Shown here: in pieces, positions 31,076 through 39,298 of the stretch
Position numbering within the stretch: the stretch's first letter is position 1
Layout: each line of letters starts with the position of its first letter
Assembly (NCBI GenBank): GCA_000818945.1
Contig: KN805420.1
Location: forward strand, 82,033-146,032
Direction: 5' to 3'
Length of the DNA stretch: 64,000 bases
Source of the DNA: Schizochytrium sp. CCTCC M209059
Taxonomy: Eukaryota; Sar; Bigyra; Thraustochytrida; Thraustochytriidae
Program-made: the position numbers and the translations under genes
The notes under the pieces: generated by a model
Databases searched by the model: none
What the model was told of the DNA's origin: nothing
The model's input: the letters and a program-made list of their open reading frames with translations, nothing else

Positions 31076-32110
31076 TGTTGCGTTGTTCAAGCCAATCGTT
31101 TGGCTCTCTCACTCAATTGTATCCTCGGCTTCGTGAGCATTATCTCGCAATCAGAAAATTCGTGATCACAGCGCACAGCCGCCGAGGATCAGTATGAGAA
31201 CCTAAAGCTCGTGATGAGAGCAGAGTTGTACCATGATACTAACGTCAAAGCCTGCAACAAGGCCAGCTGCGCTCTTGACGGAGCGAAGATCCTTGACTTT
31301 ATATTCGACGCGTTGAAAATCATGCTACGACCTTCTGCGGGCGTTCTTCGGCTCTCAGTGGCTTCAGGCGCAGCCATTCGAGTAGATAGTTTTGTCCATG
31401 CAGCGCTTTCCTTACGGCTGGCGATCACGCTTTTGATACTTGTTTTGTCATCCTTCACCCCCGACGCGCTTCCGTCGCAACGAACCCGCGTTCACACGCG
31501 AATCCGCGTTCACACCTGCTCACAGTCAGGGAGGGCCTCTTCTCCATGGCACTGCAAGTTCGTCTCGCCAGGCTGGCAAAAGCGAAAAAAAGAAAAAGAA
31601 AAAAAGAGAAGGATGGTTCATAGTTTCGCTAGAAGCGATGCAAACGAGCTCCGAGCGAGCTTGGAATGGCTGGGTAGCTGCTGCTACCACCGGCTAGAGC
31701 TTATGATCTCTCTGTTCTGGTTCATTGTTGCGTCTTTACGTCCTTCGTCGGGCTACTTGTAAGCCTGTTGGTAAGAGGACAATCCAGCAGCAGCTGCAGC
31801 AGACAGCTTTTCAAATGTTTCGTTTTCAACATGATTGCTCGAGAGAAAGAAAGGCCCAGGCCAAGGCTGGGCCCCTACTAGACTAGGGACGCAACAAGGC
31901 AGACAAGACCACGACCGAAAAAATGGGCTGCCACATGGCAACACAGCAAACTTACTAATATTGTCTTTATGACCCTTCGGTATTCTCGAGGATTATTGTG
32001 AAGAGAAAAAATTAACAAAGGAAACAATTTGAAAAACACTTAGGCCTTGAAATAAATTCTCAAGTTATTACATGAGACGTCACGCAAACAGACAACAGAA
32101 GTGATTCACG

Positions 32111-34588
32111 ATGAGCAAGAGAAATAGTTGGGTCAGCTTTCGATGCAGGAGAGGCGCTTGGGCAGGGCTCGGGCTGCTGCTGGCTGGCGCTCTCACCTTC
32201 TTACTTGTCCGACAAGAGGCAAGTACATTTGATATTGGTCTTGAGCAGCTTGACGGTCTAGTTGGCGTGACAGTATTTGCAGGAGGTCCCTCGCGAAAAG
32301 AACATGCTCCTGTAGCAGGCGCTGAAGGGAGCCTGCTTCCGTTCGTCTCTCCTTCAAGCAAGAATAACTCTACCGAAATCATAGGCTCAGTCTTCTCGAC
32401 CCCTGGCAGCAAACAAGAAGATTCTCCTCATACGGGCATCGACGGCGATAGTGAAAACCCTCAAAGTAAAGATGATATTTCTCCGGCCAATGGTCGCGCT
32501 GAAGGCGTTGCCGAACCGTACATGCCAAAAACTGTGGTATCTTCTACTGCACCCCGAGGAGTTGCTCGTCTTGCAATCGCAACCATTCTTCGAGGACCCA
32601 GGATCAGCCAACACGAAAACGGCCAAGAGAGCGGAACAAATCACTCAAACGTTTTACTTCTCAAACGAATGCAATCACTGTATCTTCATGAGTTGATGGC
32701 CCAGGTAGAAGCATACAATGCAGAAGCAAAAACTCCCGTCACGCAGCTCGTTATCGTGACAAGTTCCGGATCTCTTGCGGAGTTGGCTCGTCGCGTATTG
32801 GGGCCAAGTGTTCAGCTCGTGATCACCGATCCAGGGTTTGAAATGCGTGCTTTGTGGGCTCTCAACACGTTTAAGCGAGTCCTCTACTTGCGACCTGGCA
32901 ATCGTTTGCGAAGCGACTGGACTCTAGCCAAAGTTGAGAATGCATTGCGCAACCGTAACTGCCTTTTACGCGCACCTGTCACTGTCGCAGCTCAAGAAAC
33001 CGAGACCAAGGATCGGAATCTAAAGGAGCAACTCTCTGACTCAATTGCGTCCTCCATAAGCACAGATACGCTATCGCGTCGTCGATTGAATGTCCCCAGC
33101 TCCAAGATCACGGAGCAGAATCATGCAGTCGACATTGAGAAACTTTCCAGACTGAGCGTCCCGCTCATCGATTTCAAGAACGACGCGCGCATACGTCCAG
33201 TTCAAGCCCTTTGGATTTCACCCAACAAGTCCCTTTTCCGCAATGATGTGTCAAGGTATTGGGACGACAAGACTCTGTTTCGACCTGAGACGCTTACAGA
33301 ATGCACTTCTGGAATTGTTGCAGGCTACGGAGGGAAAATGCACGAATGCCAATTGGCCAACATTATCGAGAAAGTGCCGGATGCGCAACTTCTTGCCGGG
33401 ACACCCCGTCAAGGGCGATATCCCCTTCCTGTCGATATTGCGTGGAAAGGCAAATCAGAAATGCAATCTCATGGAAAACTTGCAGGCTCGCTCTATGGAA
33501 AATCTGAGCTGGAAGACGTAAAGCTATGCGCAAAGGCCTTCAAAGTTGAAAAATATGGAAAATTGGCCAAAAAACAGATTGTGAGTCGACTTACGCGACC
33601 ACCTCGTCGAGAGCCACGCCACGGCCGATACTCTCATCAAGCAATGGTCATGAAAACTCACTCTGTGTCCCCTCGCGTGAACCAAACGCTCCACGCATGG
33701 GCACGTGACCTTCATCAAAGCGGAGGCGAAGTAGTTGCCGCATACCTTGCGAAAAATGACTCGAAAAACGACTATCACTTGCTGGAGACCGAACACAAGC
33801 GTGGAACGGAAATTGGCTTTGAAGTCATTCGGTTGGATAGCGAGAGTATCGTCAACACCCTGATACCCTACGAGGCTCAGGCTGCTTTTGCAAAGGGCTG
33901 CGAGACGCTATTTTCGGGCTTGCTATGTCAAAAAGTTTCACCGGACAACAAGATTGTTTTTCATGAAGCAAATCACAATGTAGATCGACTTATGTGGCTT
34001 CACACCATTGCATCGTCGACGGTAATTTTCAAACACATGCTCGACACACGCCCTGATCTGGAGTACTTGTGGCTATTTGACTACGACGTTGTCTTTACCG
34101 GGTCCCTCTCGACTCTTTTCGAAAGAGTGAGCCACGACGACTCTGACCTACTTGCGGTGTCATTTAAATCCGCTGCAACCCCAGAGGAATACATTCGTAA
34201 AGAGGCGGAGCCCCACGATGAAACAATGTGGACACCATCAGCGAAGATATGGCAGCCTACGAGGCGTGTGGGACGGGTGTTTGCTGGGGGGTTGCGTCTG
34301 TCGCGTCGAATGGTCCAGTGGTCCCTAGAGTCGGCCTTTACTCCTTTGAACTGGTCGGTCGACGAAGTATTTTACTTTGACACCTGCGAACGCCACAAGC
34401 CACTCTGCAAGTACACCCCATTCCAAGCTTTGAGGCTTGTTGACTCACGCAGCACTTTTAACGTTGGTAACTCGAGGGGATTTAAAGAGACTTTGATAAA
34501 AAACAACGGGGCGCCCGAAAATAAGCTACGTCATCCTGTGAAGGACCAAAATTTCTCGGCTGAACTCGAGCCTTGGCTCGTTGTCTAG
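32111..34588 (+). CDS. Type II membrane glycosyltransferase, two-domain (paralog B)
   Basis: 825 residues, ATG at 32111. TM segment at about 16-32, then a stem of about 110 residues. The paralog at 25528-27747 shares the whole layout: a degenerate first domain (VLYLRPGNRL in place of a DxD), and a second domain with YLWLFDYDVVFTGSL, LSRRMVQWSLESAF, WSVDEVFYFDTC and CKYTPF. The two genes lie in inverted orientation about 4.4 kb apart with relics between them. Predicted Golgi lumenal transferase, nucleotide-sugar dependent; donor and acceptor unknown. Confidence 0.75.
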   Translation: MSKRNSWVSFRCRRGAWAGLGLLLAGALTFLLVRQEASTFDIGLEQLDGLVGVTVFAGGPSRKEHAPVAGAEGSLLPFVSPSSKNNSTEIIGSVFSTPGSKQEDSPHTGIDGDSENPQSKDDISPANGRAEGVAEPYMPKTVVSSTAPRGVARLAIATILRGPRISQHENGQESGTNHSNVLLLKRMQSLYLHELMAQVEAYNAEAKTPVTQLVIVTSSGSLAELARRVLGPSVQLVITDPGFEMRALWALNTFKRVLYLRPGNRLRSDWTLAKVENALRNRNCLLRAPVTVAAQETETKDRNLKEQLSDSIASSISTDTLSRRRLNVPSSKITEQNHAVDIEKLSRLSVPLIDFKNDARIRPVQALWISPNKSLFRNDVSRYWDDKTLFRPETLTECTSGIVAGYGGKMHECQLANIIEKVPDAQLLAGTPRQGRYPLPVDIAWKGKSEMQSHGKLAGSLYGKSELEDVKLCAKAFKVEKYGKLAKKQIVSRLTRPPRREPRHGRYSHQAMVMKTHSVSPRVNQTLHAWARDLHQSGGEVVAAYLAKNDSKNDYHLLETEHKRGTEIGFEVIRLDSESIVNTLIPYEAQAAFAKGCETLFSGLLCQKVSPDNKIVFHEANHNVDRLMWLHTIASSTVIFKHMLDTRPDLEYLWLFDYDVVFTGSLSTLFERVSHDDSDLLAVSFKSAATPEEYIRKEAEPHDETMWTPSAKIWQPTRRVGRVFAGGLRLSRRMVQWSLESAFTPLNWSVDEVFYFDTCERHKPLCKYTPFQALRLVDSRSTFNVGNSRGFKETLIKNNGAPENKLRHPVKDQNFSAELEPWLVV

Positions 34589-35565
34589 ATCGTGTAGATT
34601 GCTCGTGGGAATAGCTGTTGTAGGTGAGACTATAACAAACAATCGGACATGTTCTGTGCACATGCTAGGCCTCGGTCTTTGGTACTTCCTAGATTGTTCC
34701 TGTTCCTTTGAAGAGCCCAGAAAGAAATGTCCGAGACCGCCCCATTTCATGCTCAATTTTACCCTTTCTTGTCTTTGTGGCTTATCCCTCATGCCTCATC
34801 TGATTGATCAAGTTGTTCGGTTGGTCAATTAATCTAAAATTTAAAGCAAGCGAATATGACCTGCAAACTCTCAACGCTGGTTGCAACCTTGTGCTGCCTT
34901 GTGCCTATAGGCGTGAGCGGCCGCGCCAAACGTTTTTAAGCACCCACAAGCGGGCCATGCGGATTTTCAAGATTCAACGCCAGATATTGGCCAGCTATCG
35001 CCTGAAGAAAGTCGACGCAGTGCCAACATCGTCGAGGCAGCCCGCCTCAGCTCCGGACTTTCGAATACAAGGCCGTAGTCCTTCGCAGAAGAAAACTCGG
35101 CAATCGTACAACGCTGAGCCTAAAAAGTCCGCGTCAGGATCAAGCTGAAATTCAACACCCACCAATAACACTGCTGCTCCTGCGACCTCCATAGGCGATC
35201 CATCCTCCATCGTTCGCAAGCATTGGCAATGATGCCAACTTGTAGGAGAAGGTTATAATGCCTGTATGTGCTGCGCAAGAAGAGGGAAAATGATCCCGAC
35301 ATTGACCTGGTTTTGGCAACATTCCATCGACTCGTACAATCGTCGAGGCAGATACACGCACAATGTGCCTATTTCCAACTTGAAAACTTCTAGTAAAGCT
35401 GGACTTGGCTGGTCTCGTTTACGCATAGCGTACACGACCTTACTACGGCAAACGGCGGGGATCTTCCACATCGGAACAATACAAAGCTTACGATTGAGAT
35501 CGAGGCGCGCTCAAATAAATAGTTCATCTGATCTTACTGTAAATGACAACTAGGCAACGCGTCCG

Positions 35566-35640
35566 AAGAAAAGACGCGCAATTTTTTAATTCCTTGTTCA
35601 TATTATACCCAATACGGGCGCAAACCACGAGCAAAAACCC
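35566..35640 (+). repeat. Family C diverged repeat, copy 1
   Basis: Shares an initial CGCAATT, then TACCCAATACGGGCGCAAACC and ACGAG (with mismatches) with 35890-35965, which has the equivalent TGCCCGATACGGGCACAAACC. Direct orientation, about 320 bases apart. Non-coding. Confidence 0.5.
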
Positions 35641-35889
35641 GCTTCAGATCCGTTACATTCACTGCAAGGTCAACTTGGGCATTAATCGCGCCTGCACAAT
35701 TCCTCACTCTTGTTGCACCAGCAAGCCATCTCATTAACCCGCGTTAAGGCTTTGCATGCGCAGTTGAACGATCCATGTTGGCTCGTGCCGCGGGCTCGGC
35801 TCGGCTGGTCTCGGGAAACATGAAAACCAAAGGCCCTAATGGCGCCGAATGGAGGATAGGCGACATGCGCAGTTGGCAGATAAGCGACG

Positions 35890-35965
35890 CGACCGTGCAA
35901 AAGACGCCGCAATTGCCCAAAATTTTGTCCAAATTGTTATGCCCGATACGGGCACAAACCACGAG
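35890..35965 (+). repeat. Family C diverged repeat, copy 2
   Basis: See copy 1 at 35566-35640; the segment ATACGGGC-CAAACCACGAG is the best conserved part. Confidence 0.5.
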
Positions 35966-36004
35966 AGCCCCCGAACATAAAGATCGTGCAAAAACGCACT
36001 TTAA

Positions 36005-36115
36005 AAAGAAAGATCAAGCTTCAATACCTTGGCCGAAGGTACCCTGGTAGTACTGAAAATAAAAACTCGCGAGCCTCGCACATTTTTTCCCAGAAGTGCG
36101 TCAGCACGATCTTCA
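36005..36115 (+). repeat. Family B diverged repeat, copy 2
   Basis: Counterpart of 29938-30110. TCAAGCTTCA, ACTCGCGAGCCTCGCAC and GTGCGTCAGCACGATC are shared with small differences. Confidence 0.55.
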
Positions 36116-36566
36116 CTCTAGATTCTAAGTGGGTATAGATAGACCTAACATTTTCCAAAAAAAAGGATAATAAAAACATTGGACATGGATTGGCGAAGAT
36201 TAATTGGACACGGATTGGTGAAAATCTGGCGAAATTCTGGGCGAGATTCGCCCAAGTTCTCGGAGATTTGGCAGAGTCAGACTCTCTCTAAAGCGCAAAA
36301 GCTCCCGCGAAACCCAACCAGGCTGCATCCTGAACGATTCAAGAGAAATTCACGTTTAGCGAAACTTCACCCCACCACGGGCAAAGGGGTCGGTCATCCA
36401 CCGTGGTGATGTGATGTGATGTGATTTGCGATGCGATCCGTGATCTGATTCGAACGCGATCTGCTGCCCTGATCTGATCTCATCTGTCACTGTGATGGGA
36501 TGAATCTTTTTGCGGTTGTCACAGGCAAAGCACATTCTGCACTTCACGATTGCGTTTCGAACCGCG

Positions 36567-39104
36567 ATGGAGGGCGCGCGGCGCGATGGGAAAGACGCGT
36601 CGGGCCCGCGCGGGGCGGGTACCAGCGCTGCGACGGCCGGTGGCGGCTCCTCGCCCAGGCAGCTCGCGGACGACAACGCAACGGCATGGAGGCAGTGGAC
36701 GACGCCTGGGGCGCCAACGTCGAGGGCCGCGGCTTGGAGCGCGGGGACCGCCGCGGAGGCAGGGCGGGCCTACAGCGCGGCGCTCGGGCTTGCGCCGTCG
36801 CTCGTGCGCGGAAGATCCGGAGACCCGCACCGAGCGCGGCTCCACACAGACGGTGTGCCCAGCGAGCACGACGAAGCAATGCGGCAGGCTCGCAGACCTC
36901 GCGCCACGAGTTGGGACCACGCCGTCAAGAAGAAGAAGGCACGGGAGAACGTGCGCTTTCACTTTGATATCCTCACACGAACAAGTTTTCGCTTCGAGGA
37001 GGGCAACAAAGTTCACATACCCGACGAAGATGACGACGAAAACGCTCCAAATGGCGACGAATCCAACATCGGTACGGACACTGCTACAGCGGACGTAGAA
37101 GCAGCTCTTCAGAGCACAATGCCTGTAGAGCTTCGACACGAAGGAGCTCTCGGTCCTCGCAGTCCCCAGAGCGCTCGGCCGTCTGCAAGTTTCGAGCGAG
37201 ATCGTCATCAGAGGCACGGTGAAGAAGCTACCAACAAGGGTCCTGTGATCACCAAGCAAGGGCCACCAGCGCGCGAGCGGTGGCTCCCGCGAATTCCAAG
37301 TACAAGCGAAGAGGGCGACGAGATGTCAGGTGATGGCACTCCGTTTGTGACGAGCGGACGAGCATCTCCTCCACTTTCGGAAATGCATCCTCTTTTAGCG
37401 AAGCAAGTATCTGACGACAGCATTGGAAGCTATGCATATAGTGGCGCGGGCAGTCCGCGATTTCGAAACTCGACGCGCTTTTCCTTTCGCAAGTTCTGGC
37501 TTTATTGTGGTCCTGGATGGCTCATGTCCGTCGCTTACCTTGATCCGGGCAATATTGAATCCGATCTGCAGGCAGGTGCTTTCCATGGGTACCAACTCTT
37601 ATGGGTTCTTACTGTGGCGACACTCTTGGGTTTATTTTATCAGTGTCTTGCTGTTCGCCTTGGCGTGGTCATGAACAAAAATCTTGCGGAAGCATGCCGC
37701 GAGCACTACGGCCGCTGGGATACATATGTACTGTTTGCAATGATGCAGCTCGCGGTGATCGGCTCGGATTGTCAAGAGCTTCTGGGGTCAGCCATTGCAT
37801 TCAGGGTCCTTTTTGGTATTCCTCTTTGGGTAGGCTGTTTGCTCACTGGTCTAGATACCCTCACATTTCTAGGGCTCCATGTGATTGGGGTGCGTCAGCT
37901 CGAGCTCTTCTTTGTGGTCCTCATTGGGCTCATGGTTCTTTGCTTCGTGGGTACCTTTCTCTCCGATCCTGGCGATCCTGTGGAAATAGCGCATGGCCTT
38001 TTTGTACCGTATGTTCAAAAGGAGGCTTCTGTACAGGCTGTGAGCATCCTCGGTGCGGTGGTGATGCCGCACAACATCTTTCTGCATTCTGCGCTCGTTC
38101 TATCTCGCGACATCGATCGATCCCGTCCGCACCGCGTTGCTGAGGCCAACTACTACTTTTCGATTGAAGCAGGCCTCGCTCTCTTGGTCTCGCTTTTGAT
38201 CAACGTTGCCGTTGTTGCCGTCTTTGCGCATGGATTCTACAGTGATACCTGCAGTGCTGTGCAGCACGAACTGAGACTTGAGCCAGGCAATGTGGCCGTG
38301 CAACCGCCGTACGCCTGTGTTCCGCTGGCACCTGCGTCACATGGCGCGCACTCTTCTATCTCTTGCGTCACCGATGGCGGTGTTCAAGGCTCCTGTATGC
38401 CGATTGGTCTGCAGGGCGCAGCATCGGCCCTTGGGGCCTTCGTCGGAGAGGCTGCAGCCGTTGTCTGGAGCATTGGTCTCCTTGCTGCTGGGCAGAGCTC
38501 GACCATGACAGGCACTTATGCAGGACAATTTATCATGGAAGGCTTCTTGGAACTCGAGATCCCAAATTGGGTGCGTGTTGGGATCACGCGCGCCGTTTCT
38601 CTTATTCCCGCACTTGTGGTCGCTGTCTTGGCTAACTCCAATCTGCTGGCCGCAGACAAGCTTGATGAACTGCTCAATGTGCTTCAGAGTCTGCAGCTTC
38701 CCTTTGCTTTGTTCCCTCTGCTTCTTTTTACTGGTTCGTCCAAGTACATGGGCTCGTTCGCCAACAACAAGACTGTGCAGACGATGGGCATTGCAATTTG
38801 CATCGTGGTCATTTTCATCAATGCCTACCTGGTTGTCAATACCGTCGACCTTTTCACACTTTCGAGTGTTGGCCTTACTGCCACACTCATCTTTCTCGTG
38901 GTTTACGTCGGCTTCGTGTCCCGTCTGGGCCTCGGCATGTGGCATGCTACTAAAGGTCCCGCGACTACGCTGGACATCAATGGCCTCGGTCACTCGGTCC
39001 TGTCTGGCTCATCGCATGCGCAGACGAATGGTTACGGGGCTGCTGCCAAGCATGCGCTGCCAGAATCCCGAGAGTACTCGCACTCCATACCTAGTCTGGA
39101 CTAG
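36567..39104 (+). CDS. NRAMP (SLC11) divalent metal transporter with long N-terminal extension
   Basis: 845 residues from the ATG at 36567 (open above from a TTG only). About 300 hydrophilic, Arg/Ser/Glu-rich N-terminal residues precede a full NRAMP core of 11-12 TM helices. TM1 carries the metal-binding DPGN (326-329) and TM6 the matching MPHN (500-503). The family transport signature GQSSTMTGTYAGQFIMEGF is intact. A Cys-containing extramembrane loop lies between TM7 and TM8. It should move Mn2+, Fe2+ or similar ions with protons into the cytosol from outside or from an endosome or vacuole. The long cytosolic N-terminus is unusual; many Ser and acidic patches suggest regulation by phosphorylation. 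Confidence 0.93.
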   Translation: MEGARRDGKDASGPRGAGTSAATAGGGSSPRQLADDNATAWRQWTTPGAPTSRAAAWSAGTAAEAGRAYSAALGLAPSLVRGRSGDPHRARLHTDGVPSEHDEAMRQARRPRATSWDHAVKKKKARENVRFHFDILTRTSFRFEEGNKVHIPDEDDDENAPNGDESNIGTDTATADVEAALQSTMPVELRHEGALGPRSPQSARPSASFERDRHQRHGEEATNKGPVITKQGPPARERWLPRIPSTSEEGDEMSGDGTPFVTSGRASPPLSEMHPLLAKQVSDDSIGSYAYSGAGSPRFRNSTRFSFRKFWLYCGPGWLMSVAYLDPGNIESDLQAGAFHGYQLLWVLTVATLLGLFYQCLAVRLGVVMNKNLAEACREHYGRWDTYVLFAMMQLAVIGSDCQELLGSAIAFRVLFGIPLWVGCLLTGLDTLTFLGLHVIGVRQLELFFVVLIGLMVLCFVGTFLSDPGDPVEIAHGLFVPYVQKEASVQAVSILGAVVMPHNIFLHSALVLSRDIDRSRPHRVAEANYYFSIEAGLALLVSLLINVAVVAVFAHGFYSDTCSAVQHELRLEPGNVAVQPPYACVPLAPASHGAHSSISCVTDGGVQGSCMPIGLQGAASALGAFVGEAAAVVWSIGLLAAGQSSTMTGTYAGQFIMEGFLELEIPNWVRVGITRAVSLIPALVVAVLANSNLLAADKLDELLNVLQSLQLPFALFPLLLFTGSSKYMGSFANNKTVQTMGIAICIVVIFINAYLVVNTVDLFTLSSVGLTATLIFLVVYVGFVSRLGLGMWHATKGPATTLDINGLGHSVLSGSSHAQTNGYGAAAKHALPESREYSHSIPSLD

Positions 39105-39298
39105 GCTTAGGCCTAGTCGTCGCAACGCATGATTACCTTTAAAATAAAATAAAAACAGAAAGGTAAAGAGAGGGGGGAGGGCGGTGTTGAGAAGTGTTTG
39201 CTTTTGTACTTTCTCTTTAAACTGTAACAAAGGCATGAGACGCTTTCCGGGGCGCAGGTTATCATTATACGATGTCAAGGCGAGCATAGGGGGACACC

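Larger units (their letters stand above)
27748..32110. other. Gene graveyard between two inverted glycosyltransferase paralogs
   Basis: 4.4 kb with no intact gene recognised. Contains a short direct repeat (27963-27990 and 28095-28122, ACACGCGYCAGGATRATCGAT), a broken glycosyltransferase (28933-29776), a dispersed repeat (29938-30110), a decayed coding relic on the minus strand (30435-31075) and frames such as 31211-31762 that I cannot support. Base composition is visibly more AT-rich than the housekeeping regions. Confidence 0.55.
34589..36566. other. Repeat-rich spacer
   Basis: 2.0 kb with no supported gene. A 26-codon ATG frame at 34857 resembles a signal peptide and stops at once, perhaps a relic. 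Repeat family C copies lie at 35566-35640 and 35890-35965, family B copy 2 at 36005-36115, and GTGAT pentamers at 36405-36425 just upstream of the NRAMP gene. Confidence 0.5.

Noticed and set aside
31211..31762. 183-codon plus-strand frame
   Set aside because: No recognisable domain and irregular composition in a relic-rich area; possibly chance.
34857..34939. ATG followed by a signal-peptide-like 26 codons
   Set aside because: Stops immediately and nothing coding follows in frame; at most a relic.
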